Source: Thermoleophilaceae bacterium (GTDB lineage Bacteria; Actinomycetota; Thermoleophilia; Solirubrobacterales; JACPNS01). Taken from it: 64,000 nt of DNA. Made by a program: the position numbers and the translations under genes. This document shows positions 25,181-33,973 of this stretch, one piece after another. A model generated the notes under the pieces. It worked only from the letters and a program-made list of their open reading frames with translations, did no database searches and was not told the DNA's origin. Each line of letters starts with the position of its first letter. The first letter of the stretch is position 1. Location: the NCBI GenBank assembly GCA_016462645.1, contig JAEMSX010000003.1, positions 39,630 to 103,629 on the forward strand. Reading direction: 5' to 3'.

Positions 25181-26533
25181 ATGGCCGTTGAAACTCCGAC
25201 TAAGCAAGCGGCAGGTGCCGCGCCCAGCGCGCCAGTGACCGAGGGGCTCCCTCCGGGAGTGCGCATGCCGCAGTCAATCCAGTCCATTGGATTCCTCGTG
25301 CGCAACATCCCGATGATGCGCCGCGCGCACGCCAAGTACGGGGATATGTTCTCGATGAAGTTGCTCGGCTTCCCCGACTTCGTGATCATCTCCGATCCGG
25401 ACCTGATCAAGCAGACGCTCACCGCGGACCCGAAGCGTCTCCACGCCGGCACCGGCAGCCCGCTCGGTGCGGTGCTCGGAGCGAACTCATTGCTCGCGAT
25501 CGACGAGGACATCCACCTGCGGCAGCGCCGCATTCTGCTGCCGCCGTTTCACGGCGAGCGCATGCAGTCCTACGCGGGCGCATTCGCCCAGATTGCCGAC
25601 GAAGAGATGGACACCTGGACCACCGGCGAGCCGATGCGCACGATCGAACCGATGCAGCGCATCACCCTGCGCGCGATCCTGCAGACGATCTTCGGTGCGC
25701 ACGATGAGTCGCTCGAGCAGCTTGAGGATCTCGTCCCGAAAGTCGTTGACGTCGCGACGAAGGTCGTGCTCCTGCGCTTTGCGCAGAAGGACCTCGGACC
25801 GCGCAGTCCGTGGGGCAGGTTCCTGCGTCTGCGCGATCAGATCGACGCGATCCTCTACGGCCTGATGGACGAGGCCCGGCGCGACCCGGACCTCGCGGAC
25901 CGCACCGACGTGATGTCGCTGCTTGTGCAGGCGACCCACGAGGACGGCACAGCGATGAGCGACGTCGAGATCCGCGACCAGCTGATGACGATGATGATCG
26001 CCGGCCATGAGACCACGGCCGGCACGCTCTCGTGGGCGGTCGAGCGGCTCTCCCGCAATCCGGAAGTCCTCGCCAAGCTGACCGATTCTGTGCGCGCCGG
26101 CGAGACCGACTACCTGAACGCGGTCTTTGACGAGACCCTGCGCATTCGCCCGACCGTTTCGCTCGCGGTGCGCAGCGTGCAGAAGGAGCCGTACGAACTG
26201 GGCGGCTACCGCCTGCCCGTCGAGACGCGGATCGGTTCAAACCCTGCGCTCACGCACTTCGACCCCAACCTCTTCGACAACCCGACCGAGTTCCGGCCCG
26301 AGCGGTTCCTCGAGTCGCGACCCTCGAACTACGCGTACATCCCGTTCGGGGGCGGCGTGCGCCGTTGCATCGGCGCGGCGTTCGCGCGCATGGAGTTCAA
26401 TGCCGTGATGGAGCGCATGCTCGATCGCTTCGACCTTCAGCCCACCGACGCCAGGTTCGAACCGTGGGGCTTCCGCAGCATCACGTTCGCCCCGGGCAAC
26501 GGCGGCATCGGGACCTTCATCCCGCGGAGTTAG
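25181..26533 (+). CDS. Cytochrome P450 under TetR control
   Basis: 450 residues, soluble bacterial type. Motifs: RQRRILLPPFHG in the C-helix region, the I-helix AGHETTAGTLSW, ExxR in DETLRIRP and the heme loop FGGGVRRCIGAAFARME with Cys396 as ligand. A 26-residue polar extension precedes PPGVRMPQSIQ. The promoter region contains twin operators for the divergent TetR regulator, so expression is likely induced by a ligand. Substrate unknown; redox partners are not encoded nearby. Its stop overlaps the stop of the convergent secreted-protein gene by TTAG. Confidence 0.95.
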   Translation: MAVETPTKQAAGAAPSAPVTEGLPPGVRMPQSIQSIGFLVRNIPMMRRAHAKYGDMFSMKLLGFPDFVIISDPDLIKQTLTADPKRLHAGTGSPLGAVLGANSLLAIDEDIHLRQRRILLPPFHGERMQSYAGAFAQIADEEMDTWTTGEPMRTIEPMQRITLRAILQTIFGAHDESLEQLEDLVPKVVDVATKVVLLRFAQKDLGPRSPWGRFLRLRDQIDAILYGLMDEARRDPDLADRTDVMSLLVQATHEDGTAMSDVEIRDQLMTMMIAGHETTAGTLSWAVERLSRNPEVLAKLTDSVRAGETDYLNAVFDETLRIRPTVSLAVRSVQKEPYELGGYRLPVETRIGSNPALTHFDPNLFDNPTEFRPERFLESRPSNYAYIPFGGGVRRCIGAAFARMEFNAVMERMLDRFDLQPTDARFEPWGFRSITFAPGNGGIGTFIPRS

Positions 26534-28314
26534 AACTCGCGGTCGGCCGCGCCGGTCTCGTTGCGGTTGGCCGTGGTCATCGCGTTTCCCGCGAGATCCG
26601 TCGCTGTGGCCGACGGCGTCCAACGCATCGTCACGTTGGCGGCGCTGGTCGCGACGGTGCCGCTCAGCTGCGTTCCGAGCGTGATCACGATCGTGTTTCC
26701 ACTCATGGTCATTGTCGCGCTGAACCTGGCCGATGCGGTGACGTGTCCGGTGCCGATCCGCACGCTTCCGAACGGGAGCTGCGTGGTGTTCGCCGCATTG
26801 AACACGGTCATCGTGTCGTTGCCTCCCTGGTTGAGGCGGAGCGTGACGGCCTGGCTCGCGCCCGTCCAGCCGGCGAGGAATGAAGTCGGCAGCATCGCTT
26901 CGGAGAACGTGTAGGTCACGGCGTCGCCGGCGTCCGGCCGGCCGAGGATTCCGACGCCGTTGGCCGTCTGGATGTCAGTGGCTGTCGGCCTGGTGTTGTC
27001 GAGCACAATGTTCGTCGCCACTGACGTCCCCTGATTGCCCACGACGTCGGTCGCCAGCGCACGGATGTCATACGTGCCGTTCAGCGCGGTGGTGTTGAAG
27101 TTGGCCGTGTAGGGGCTGGTGGTGTCGGTCGAGATTGTCGTCCAGACCGCGCCGGCGCTGAGCTTGTACTGGAACGCGACGCTGACCATGCCGGACCCGC
27201 CGTCGGTCGCCGTCGCGGTGAGCGCGACTGTTGCGCGGCGTGGCGTGCCCGGGTTCGTCAGGTTGACGGTCGGAGCGGTGTTGTCGATCAGGCGATTCGT
27301 CTGGATTGTCGAGGCGGTCTGGTTTCCGGCGCCGTCACTCGCCAGCGCACGGAAGTCGTAGAGGCCGTCGGCGATCGTCGTGGTGTCGAAGTTGCACGAG
27401 TACGGCGTGGTCGGATCGGAGCATCCCGTCGACCAGGTGCCGCCGGAGCTGAGCCTGTACTGGAACGCGATGTTGTTCACACCCGAGATCGTGTCGGTCG
27501 CCGTCCCGCTGAGCGTGATCGTTCCGCGCATCGGCGTCGCGACGGCGTTCAAGGTCACGCCGGTCGGGACGGTGTTGTCGGAGGTCACGGCGGCCGGCTC
27601 ATTGCTGTTGGCGCTCTCAATCTGCAGTCCGGAGCTGTCAATCGCGACGCTGCGCACCACGTAGTTGTAAGCAGTGCCAGGCACGGCTGTGGTGTCGTTG
27701 TAGGTCGTCGAGCCGACCGGCGTTGCGCCGTTGAGCGGCGCGGAGAAGTTGTAGGCGCCGGCGGCGGTGCGTCGGTAGACGTTGTAGCCAGTCGCTCCGC
27801 CACCCGCCGTCCAGTTGAGGTCGATCGCGCCGGCCGGGGCGGCAGACGCGGTCAGAGCTGTCGCAGGATCGGGGATCACGATCACCGTCGCGCTCGCGGC
27901 GCTTTCGGCCGACGTCCACTGGTAGAGCGTGGGTGAGACGGTGTACTTCCAATCGCCGCCCGGCGTGCCGGTCTCCGTGCACGTGAGCGTTGCTGCCGCT
28001 CCGGTGACGCTTGTTCCGCAACCGCCTCCCGGAGTCACCGGGGCACCGCCGTTTGCCGGATACCGCTTGATCGTGTATCCGCCGCCCAGCGCTCCCACAA
28101 ACTGGCCCGCAACGCTGATCTGCGTGACATCCACGGTGACCGTTCTTCCTGCGACCGAGACATTCGGCGTGATGCCGCCGGGCATGGTCGCCGTCGACGA
28201 ACCGAAGCTCCCGAGCCCGTTGTTGGTCCAGTGCGCCGAAGCGGCCGGGGCAGCGATCACGGTGCACGCCAGCCCGAGCAGGCCCACGACGAAGATGCGT
28301 CTGAACAGATTCAT
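26530..28314 (-). CDS. Large secreted Fn3/Ig-like repeat protein
   Basis: 594 residues. A signal peptide (FVVGLLGLACTVIAAPAASA, ends near 27) leads into HWTNNGLGSFGSSTATMPGG, a start shared with the protein at 29006. A fibronectin-III-like domain follows (PDPATALTASAAPAGAIDLN, about 145-245), then two Ig-like units that each begin after DNT (NTVPTGVTLNAVATPMRGTI; NTAPTVNLTNPGTPRRATV) and a C-terminal domain starting RPTATDIQTANGVG with FSEAMLPTSFLAGW. It is exported and probably cell-wall or surface associated; no LPxTG or membrane anchor is visible. ATG 28314 overlaps the stop of the upstream gene (ATGA), so it is the third gene of an operon. Confidence 0.88.
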   Translation of the reverse strand: MNLFRRIFVVGLLGLACTVIAAPAASAHWTNNGLGSFGSSTATMPGGITPNVSVAGRTVTVDVTQISVAGQFVGALGGGYTIKRYPANGGAPVTPGGGCGTSVTGAAATLTCTETGTPGGDWKYTVSPTLYQWTSAESAASATVIVIPDPATALTASAAPAGAIDLNWTAGGGATGYNVYRRTAAGAYNFSAPLNGATPVGSTTYNDTTAVPGTAYNYVVRSVAIDSSGLQIESANSNEPAAVTSDNTVPTGVTLNAVATPMRGTITLSGTATDTISGVNNIAFQYRLSSGGTWSTGCSDPTTPYSCNFDTTTIADGLYDFRALASDGAGNQTASTIQTNRLIDNTAPTVNLTNPGTPRRATVALTATATDGGSGMVSVAFQYKLSAGAVWTTISTDTTSPYTANFNTTALNGTYDIRALATDVVGNQGTSVATNIVLDNTRPTATDIQTANGVGILGRPDAGDAVTYTFSEAMLPTSFLAGWTGASQAVTLRLNQGGNDTMTVFNAANTTQLPFGSVRIGTGHVTASARFSATMTMSGNTIVITLGTQLSGTVATSAANVTMRWTPSATATDLAGNAMTTANRNETGAADREF

Positions 28315-28895
28315 CCGCCGGACGAGGCCTTCCAGGTCTTGATACTTCTCGGCCGTTTGTCGATCGACCTGCTTGCGAAGTTCAGCGTCAGGGTGGCGCC
28401 CTTGCAGGCGTTCTGATTGACATTCGCAAGGTTGTGCATCATCAGGATCGGTCGGCCGCGGGTGCGCCGATCGCGCAGTGTCCGCCAGCGCAGCGTCGCC
28501 GGTTGACTCCCGCTCGCGCGGTTGTAGCTTGCGACCTTGATCGGAAACGCGGCCTTCGGCAGTTGAACCACGTGGTAGTCGCGATCGGCTTTGCAGCCGG
28601 CGCGGACGTGCTTCTCATCGACGGCAACTCGTACAGAGAGACGAAGGAGCCAGATCGGCTTCAACCGGTTGTTGGCAACGGAGACCCTGATCGGGACGTT
28701 CTTGCCCGGATTCAGCTCCGAAGTCACCTGCGCTCGGATCATGAACGCCGGCCAGGCCGGCGTGCGCGTCTTCTTCTTTGCCACCTGAGCCGATGTCGCT
28801 GCGTGCACGACGATGGCGCCCGCAGCGAATGCGGCGAGTCCACACACCAGCAGGATCGCTGTGCGGGAGGCCAATCGAGTGCCAGAAGTGGACAT
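28311..28895 (-). CDS. Secreted protein of the same cluster
   Basis: 194 residues with an N-terminal signal or anchor (TAILLVCGLAAFAAGAIVV, 13-31). The C-terminal half contains NVNQNACKGATLTLNF, which matches NQDDCKGATVTITY of the protein encoded at 29006, so the two share a beta-sandwich end with a conserved Cys. A second Cys (RAGCKADRDY) may pair with it. The middle is Arg/Lys-rich. No enzyme motif is present. Stop overlaps the next gene by four bases, and it lies 110 bases after the 29006 gene on the same strand. Confidence 0.8.
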   Translation of the reverse strand: MSTSGTRLASRTAILLVCGLAAFAAGAIVVHAATSAQVAKKKTRTPAWPAFMIRAQVTSELNPGKNVPIRVSVANNRLKPIWLLRLSVRVAVDEKHVRAGCKADRDYHVVQLPKAAFPIKVASYNRASGSQPATLRWRTLRDRRTRGRPILMMHNLANVNQNACKGATLTLNFASRSIDKRPRSIKTWKASSGG

Positions 28896-29005
28896 GGGTT
28901 GCGCGGCTCAGTCCGTCATGAGGGCTGGAACGGCGTTGGAGCAGCCGGACCATGCGGTCCGGCTGCTCGTCGCCAACAATCCCTCTATTTCTCTACGCGA
29001 GCCCG

Positions 29006-29470
29006 CTACGAGACCGTGTAGGTGATCGTGACGGTTGCGCCCTTGCAGTCGTCCTGGTTGGTCGCCTTGTTGTTGAAGGCGATCGAGCCGCTGCTGAACG
29101 GCATGCTCGCGCTTGCCGCGAGTGCACCAGAGACGCCTGACGGCTGGACGAGCGTGTAGTCGGTCGAGTCACATCCGGGTCCTGCGCCACCGGCCACCGA
29201 GGTGATGGCTGCGCTGAGTCCGGTCACCTGGAACGAGTTGGCGCCGTTGTTGGTGATGGTTCCCGTGAGGGTCTGGGCCGCAACTCCCGGAGCGAGGCCG
29301 CTGATCGCGTCGCCGCTCACGCTGAGCTGGCCGGCGGCCGGGCTTGCGGTGCTGGCTGAGCCGGTGCCGGTGCCGTTGCTCGTCCAGTATGCGTACGCGC
29401 CACCAGCTGCGAGGGCGAACACGACGAACAGGCTGAGACCAACGCTCAGGCGCTTTGACTTCTTACTCAT
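29006..29470 (-). CDS. SipW/TasA-type small secreted protein
   Basis: From ATG 29470 with AAGGAG at a standard distance; 154 residues. The leader KRLSVGLSLFVVFALAAGGA followed by YAYWTSNGTGTGSAST is the SipW-dependent signal type seen on TasA/camelysin-like matrix proteins. The mature part is a Ser/Gly/Ala-rich beta sandwich with Cys residues in GPGCDSTDY and NQDDCKGATVTITY. Such proteins form surface fibres or matrix in Bacillus; here that is inference. No SipW-like peptidase is visible nearby. First gene of a three-gene secreted cluster. Confidence 0.85.
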   Translation of the reverse strand: MSKKSKRLSVGLSLFVVFALAAGGAYAYWTSNGTGTGSASTASPAAGQLSVSGDAISGLAPGVAAQTLTGTITNNGANSFQVTGLSAAITSVAGGAGPGCDSTDYTLVQPSGVSGALAASASMPFSSGSIAFNNKATNQDDCKGATVTITYTVS

Positions 29471-29618
29471 TTGAATCTCCTTGAGGGATTGTTTGAAAGG
29501 CGCGCGGGTGTCTGCTCCCACGTGCCTTGCATGTGATTCGTCCAATTCGGCGCGACGCTTGAGCGTTTTGACCAGACGATTGTTGCTTTCCGTCCAACTC
29601 GCGAGCGACTCTGCAGGG

Positions 29619-30698
29619 GTGGATCGCGAGCAATACGAGGAACAATTCCGTCGTGCGGGCCTCCCGCTGCTGATCGTCGATCGCGATGCCTCAAAGGACA
29701 TCTGGACCCGTGCCGCCGGATTGCTCGCCCTGATCTTCTGGGTTGAGTTCCTGGGCGCGGTCGATCTGACCTGGCCGTGGTGGGCGAACGTGCTGACGCT
29801 GATCGGCGGCCTGAGCCTGCTGGCGGCCGCCTGGGTGATCGCGAATCGCGCACGCGGACGCACCGCGTTTGAGCGGCCGAAAGACATCGGCACGCTCGAG
29901 CTGGCCGGATTCGTCGTGATTCCGGGCCTGATTCCACTGATCTTCAACCAGCAGTGGGTGAGCGCCCTGGTGACGATGGCCGGGAATCTCATCGTGCTCG
30001 CGCTGATTTACGCGGTGACGGTCCTCGGACTCGTTTCGATCCTGCGCTGGGCCGGCCGGCGACTGTTCGGCCAGCTTGCCGGGTCACTCGCGCTGATCGC
30101 CCGCGCGCTCCCGCTGCTGATGCTGTTCTCGGTCGTCCTCTTCATGACCGCCGAGGTCTGGCAGGTGTTCGCCGACATGGGACGCGGGAACCTCACCTCG
30201 ATCGCGGTGCTGCTCGTGCTCGTCGGAGCGTTGTTCCTGTTCGTCCGCCTGCCGCGTGAGGTCGATCGGATCGCGGCTTCCGTCGGCGATGACGCGCCGC
30301 CACTGAGCAGCGCGCAGCGTTTCAACGTCGGGCTCGTGCTGTTCGTCTCCCAGTCTCTGCAGGTGCTCCTGGTGACGATCTCCGTCGGGCTGTTCTTTGC
30401 GCTGTTCGGGATGATCACCGTCACCGCCAGGCTGACCGAGACCTGGACCGGCGCCTCTGCGGAGGTCATCGCCGACACGCGGGTGTTCGGCGTGGACGTC
30501 ACGATCACGGATCAGTTGATCGTCGTGAGCGGCGCGGTGGCGGTGCTGAGCGGTCTGTACTACGCGATCGCCGTGTTCACGGACGGCACCTACCGCGAGG
30601 AGTTCCTCGGCGAGGTGACTGGAGAGATGCGCCAGACGTTCGCGGCCCGCGCGGAGTACCTAACGCTGATCCGCGCCCCGGTGTCCATCAACGGCTGA
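29619..30698 (+). CDS. Polytopic membrane protein, unknown
   Basis: I start at GTG 29619 (VDREQYEEQFRRAGLPLLI) because this matches a natural cytosolic N-terminus; 359 residues. Eight or so membrane helices follow (examples: AAGLLALIFWVEFLGAV, ITVLGL-like VTVLGLVSILRW, LPLLMLFSVVLFMTAEVW, LLVLVGALFLFV). A soluble loop between helices contains RLPREVDRIAASVGDDAPPL. No transporter signature or catalytic motif is evident. The C-terminus is cytosolic and ends directly at the tRNA-Phe gene on the other strand. Divergent from the 29006 cluster. Confidence 0.8.
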   Translation: MDREQYEEQFRRAGLPLLIVDRDASKDIWTRAAGLLALIFWVEFLGAVDLTWPWWANVLTLIGGLSLLAAAWVIANRARGRTAFERPKDIGTLELAGFVVIPGLIPLIFNQQWVSALVTMAGNLIVLALIYAVTVLGLVSILRWAGRRLFGQLAGSLALIARALPLLMLFSVVLFMTAEVWQVFADMGRGNLTSIAVLLVLVGALFLFVRLPREVDRIAASVGDDAPPLSSAQRFNVGLVLFVSQSLQVLLVTISVGLFFALFGMITVTARLTETWTGASAEVIADTRVFGVDVTITDQLIVVSGAVAVLSGLYYAIAVFTDGTYREEFLGEVTGEMRQTFAARAEYLTLIRAPVSING

Positions 30699-30771
30699 TG
30701 GCGAGACCCGGATTCGAACCGGGGACACCACGATTTTCAGTCGTGTGCTCTACCAACTGAGCTATCTCGCC
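30699..30771 (-). tRNA. tRNA-Phe (GAA)
   Basis: Minus-strand cloverleaf: acceptor GGCGAGA/TCTCGCC, D arm GCTC-AGTTGGTA-GAGC, anticodon stem CACGA/TCGTG around loop CTGAAAA (anticodon GAA), T arm CCCGG-TTCGAAT-CCGGG, discriminator A73, no encoded CCA. It begins one base after the stop codon of the facing gene. Confidence 0.96.
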
Positions 30772-30814
30772 GAGCGCAGGTGATGGTACAGGCCATCGGC
30801 CGCTGAAGCCGGGC

Positions 30815-31939
30815 TCAAACGGCGAATCGCAGAATCGCGGCCGCGTCAGCCCCGGCCGGCACCTGTTCCTTGCGTACAGCAAGCACGCGGCCGCCAGAGT
30901 CGATCACGCGCCTCGCGATCTCGTCGACCACGCCGTAGTTGCTGACCGTGTCGGACTCATCGATCCGCAGCTGGCCGGTCTCTTCGTCGACGGTTCCGTC
31001 GATCGAGACGTCGATGTCCACGAGCAGCGTGTCGACGGCACCGAAGGTGGCCGCGCGGGCGATACGGGTGAGGTCGGTGGTCGCGCGGTCGTGACCGGCG
31101 CGCGCTTCGTAGGTCTCCTTGAGTTGGTCGATCTTCTCTGCGTAGACAACATCGAGCACCTTGCGTGCTGCCGCGGCCAACTGCGCGTCGCTGCGCTCAT
31201 CCGGGTTGCCCTCGATGTTCACGGGGGCCAGGCGCGGGTAGTGCGTGGTGGCGCGGAAGATCGACTCGAGCGGTTCGGTGGAAGCCAGGATCAACGGCAG
31301 GTCGCTGGCGCTGATCACGGGCTTGAGCGCCCGGTCGACCTGATGCGCGTACTGGCGTAGTCGCAGTTTGCGACCGGCGCTCCCCTGGGTACGCGAGGTC
31401 GGATTGTTGTCCTTGAGGGAGTCGAGTCCGACGGCGCTCACCGCGTCGGCGGGCATGCCGGGAACCTCAATCGCGACGGGGTCATCGTCGGGAGAGATCG
31501 CGAGCAGGCGGGTCGAGTTGACCGACAGCGCCAGCACATACGCCGCCTGCGGGAAGGTGATGGTGCGCAGCAGTGGCTTGACCAGCAATCGGTCCGAAAC
31601 CTCCACGAGTTCGGTCAGATTGTTCGGCAGGCGGAACGTGCGCAACGAATCGGGCGTCGCAAAAACCGCGAGGCTGCGTGCCTGGCGGAGCCAGAACGCC
31701 TCGTCCTCGTCGAGCTCCTGGAGCGCCTCGTGGATCGCGGCGACATCGTGTTTGTCAGAGCCGGAGGCCTTCAGACGCTCGACTGCCGTCGAGGCCAGCG
31801 TCTTGAATTCGATGCGGTTGGCCTCGGACTCGGTGGGTAGCTGAGACGTGGGGAGATAGATCGAAGCGCAGGCATCGGCGCGAACTCCCATCAGCTGTTT
31901 TATGTCGTTCTCGGACGGGACGTCGATGTGTTTGGGCAT
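30815..31939 (-). CDS. baeRF-type protein (bacterial eRF1/Pelota-related domain)
   Basis: 374 residues. The N-terminal half (ACASIYLPTSQLPTESEANR; FWLRQARSLAVFATPDSLRT; AYVLALSVNSTRLLAISPDD) and the C-terminal eRF1_3-like half (RAATFGAVDTLLVDIDV, then YGVVDEIARRVIDSGGRVLAV) match the bacterial archaeo-eukaryotic release-factor-like families described by comparative genomics. eRF1's third domain folds the same way. No GGQ motif is visible, so peptide release is doubtful; roles in ribosome rescue or stress are proposed for the family. TAGGAT stands six bases before ATG 31939 (leaderless). GDPD lies 9 bases upstream on the same strand. Confidence 0.8.
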   Translation of the reverse strand: MPKHIDVPSENDIKQLMGVRADACASIYLPTSQLPTESEANRIEFKTLASTAVERLKASGSDKHDVAAIHEALQELDEDEAFWLRQARSLAVFATPDSLRTFRLPNNLTELVEVSDRLLVKPLLRTITFPQAAYVLALSVNSTRLLAISPDDDPVAIEVPGMPADAVSAVGLDSLKDNNPTSRTQGSAGRKLRLRQYAHQVDRALKPVISASDLPLILASTEPLESIFRATTHYPRLAPVNIEGNPDERSDAQLAAAARKVLDVVYAEKIDQLKETYEARAGHDRATTDLTRIARAATFGAVDTLLVDIDVSIDGTVDEETGQLRIDESDTVSNYGVVDEIARRVIDSGGRVLAVRKEQVPAGADAAAILRFAV

Positions 31940-31948
31940 TCCGCGATC

Positions 31949-32689
31949 CTATGCCGCGGCGCGTTCCGCTGCTTCAGCAAAAAGCCGTGGATCGTTGCTG
32001 ACGATCCCGTCGATTCCCAGCTCGATCAGACGATCGATCGTGTCGGGGTCGTCCACGGTCCAGGCGTAGAGCTCTCCGCCGGCGTCGTGCACTGTCTTGA
32101 CCAGGCGCGTGGAGACAAGTGAGTGGAACGCCATCACGGCTTGGATCTCGCCTGACTCGATCAGCTTGGCAACGCGCGCGGGCTGACGCAGGCGGTGTTC
32201 AATCACTCCGGCGACGATGATCGGCTTCACGACCGAGGGCATGTTCAACCAGTCCTTCGTGACCTTCGGGATCGTCAGGCCGAGCTTGACCTCCCCCGGT
32301 CGGACGTGCTCGCGGATCAGCTTCAGGCTCTCGGCGTGCATCGTCGTGATCATCGTGCGGGCGAGCAGCTCGCGCTCGCGCAGCGCGTCGATCACCTGCA
32401 TCTCGAAGCCGCGGTGCTTCATGTCGACGTCAAGACCGATCGCCGAGAACTCCGGCGAGGCGAGCAGATCGAGACCCTGCTCCATCGTGAGCAACGTGCC
32501 GTCTTCGCGCGCTGCGGCGTCCGAAGGGTCGTGAGCGAAGACGAGTTTGCCGTTCTGACGGTCCTCGTACGGGTGGCGCATGATGTCGAACTCGATCATG
32601 TCCACATCGAGCTCACGCGCCGCGTGGAAGCTCGCCACGGTGTTGCCGTGCTCGATCGTGTGGGCGCCCTTGTGGCCGATGCGCTTCAT
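31949..32689 (-). CDS. Glycerophosphodiester phosphodiesterase
   Basis: 246 residues with the GDPD TIM-barrel landmarks: GHKGA (family HRGA) near the N-terminus, the metal ligands in MIEFDIM (ExD) and FAHDP, a DVDMKH strand and the C-terminal AWTVDDPDTIDRLIELGIDG, then IVSNDP. It hydrolyses glycerophosphodiesters to glycerol-3-phosphate and an alcohol. The HR to HK change and GN for EN in the first motif are conservative. There is no signal peptide, so it is cytosolic. TAAGCT lies eight bases before ATG 32689. Confidence 0.9.
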   Translation of the reverse strand: MKRIGHKGAHTIEHGNTVASFHAARELDVDMIEFDIMRHPYEDRQNGKLVFAHDPSDAAAREDGTLLTMEQGLDLLASPEFSAIGLDVDMKHRGFEMQVIDALRERELLARTMITTMHAESLKLIREHVRPGEVKLGLTIPKVTKDWLNMPSVVKPIIVAGVIEHRLRQPARVAKLIESGEIQAVMAFHSLVSTRLVKTVHDAGGELYAWTVDDPDTIDRLIELGIDGIVSNDPRLFAEAAERAAA

Positions 32690-32716
32690 TGCGAGTCAGC
32701 TTAGGCGCGGGTCCAG

Positions 32717-33454
32717 TCAGCCAGTGCGCTTGAAGGTGAGCGTGTACTTCAGCTCGCCTTTGAGCACCAGGGGATTGGAGTAGACCGAAGCGGGCTTGCA
32801 GTCGACCGTCGTCTTTCCGGTGATCGTCTTCTTCTTGCCCTTCCTGACCTTGAGCAGCGACTTCATCGAGATGTTGAGCTTCGAGGCGAAGAGTCCGATC
32901 CCGCCGTAGGCGAGGCCGAAGCTGCGCTTGTACTGAGTGTTGCTGTCGCCGCAGCTCGTCAGGTCAGTGGAAAGCAGCTGATCGGTGTAGCTCGGGCAGG
33001 ACCCGAGCGGGAGCGGCTGGGCGGGGCCGATCACCCAGGTCACGCCCTTCTTGGTGGCGAAGTCCATCCGCACATCAAACTTGCGGGCGCCGCAGCCTGA
33101 AGCGTCCTGCGTGTAGGGCGGCACGACCTCGAACGGCGGACACGCCGTGTGGGTTTCGACGAAACTGCCTGACTGGCTGCCCTTGGCGGACGTGGTGAGG
33201 CTTCCGAGCATGCCGGACCTGCTCACCGAAAGCAAGCCCGCTTTCGCGGTCTTGAACGAGAAATTGGTTGAGCCCGATCCCGTGCCGGTCTGAATCTCGC
33301 AGCTCCCGCGCGTGCCGTTCAGTGACCAGGTGATCGACTGCTTGCCGCTGGCTGAGACCTTGAACACGCCGCTGCTTGCGGCGCCGGCCGTGGAAGCGAG
33401 CGCGAGGACAGTGAGGATCGATACGGCGAAAGCGATCAGGTGACGAGGCTTCAT
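32717..33454 (-). CDS. Secreted hypothetical protein
   Basis: ATG 33454 forms an ATGA overlap with the stop of the acetyltransferase gene upstream; 245 residues. A signal peptide (HLIAFAVSILTVLALASTAGA) precedes a beta-rich mature part with six cysteines (GSCEIQTG, TACPPF, SGCGAR, GSCPSY, TSCGDS, VDCKPA), suggesting three disulfides and an extracellular location. A Lys-rich segment (KVRKGKKKTITGK) is typical of Ig-like secreted proteins of this organism. Family not recognised; it shows the same general style as the secreted proteins at 53216, 55744 and 58613 but no clear motif match. Confidence 0.78.
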   Translation of the reverse strand: MKPRHLIAFAVSILTVLALASTAGAASSGVFKVSASGKQSITWSLNGTRGSCEIQTGTGSGSTNFSFKTAKAGLLSVSRSGMLGSLTTSAKGSQSGSFVETHTACPPFEVVPPYTQDASGCGARKFDVRMDFATKKGVTWVIGPAQPLPLGSCPSYTDQLLSTDLTSCGDSNTQYKRSFGLAYGGIGLFASKLNISMKSLLKVRKGKKKTITGKTTVDCKPASVYSNPLVLKGELKYTLTFKRTG

Positions 33455-33945
33455 TCCGACCATTCTTGCGGAAACAGCACCGGCCCGGGAGTCACGCCCA
33501 TCGGCGCGAGTTCAGCGACGCAGAAATTTGCGTCGGGTACATCCATCTCAATCGTCAGGCCGCGTCCGCGAGCGGGCCGGAAACCGCATGCGGCGAGGAA
33601 GTCTCCGGGGCCGATCGCAATCACGCATTCGTACTTCAGCGCGCGTGCGCGCTCGAGGCCCATGCGCACCAGCGCCGTGCCGAGGCCCCCACGCTGGTGG
33701 TCGGGCAGGATTGCGATCGGACCGAGCACCAACGCTTCAGACTCGCCGGCGACGACCTGGCTGAGCAGGGCGTGCGCGACGAGCTGCTCCTCCTGCTGAA
33801 CGACGAGACTCAGCTCCGGAACCCAGACCTCGCTCATGCGCAGCCGCGCGACGAGCTCGGCTTCGGACGCGTCCTCAAAGGCCGCCACGTGAATGGCGGC
33901 GATCTCGGGTTCGTCGCCGGGTTGCTCAGGTCGGAGGATCGCCAT
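33451..33945 (-). CDS. GNAT acetyltransferase (YhbS-like)
   Basis: From ATG 33945 (leaderless: TAGGCT ends eight bases before), 164 residues. YhbS-type motif LGPIAILPDHQRGGLGTALV carries the acetyl-CoA loop, followed by ERARALKYECVIAIGPGDFL and an unusual Cys/Gly turn ACGFRPARGRGL typical of this subfamily. Target unknown. Its stop is overlapped by the start of the secreted protein gene, so translation is coupled although the products act on different sides of the membrane. Confidence 0.9.
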   Translation of the reverse strand: MAILRPEQPGDEPEIAAIHVAAFEDASEAELVARLRMSEVWVPELSLVVQQEEQLVAHALLSQVVAGESEALVLGPIAILPDHQRGGLGTALVRMGLERARALKYECVIAIGPGDFLAACGFRPARGRGLTIEMDVPDANFCVAELAPMGVTPGPVLFPQEWSE

Positions 33946-33973
33946 CGACCGCAAGCCTAGGCAACGCCGGGTA

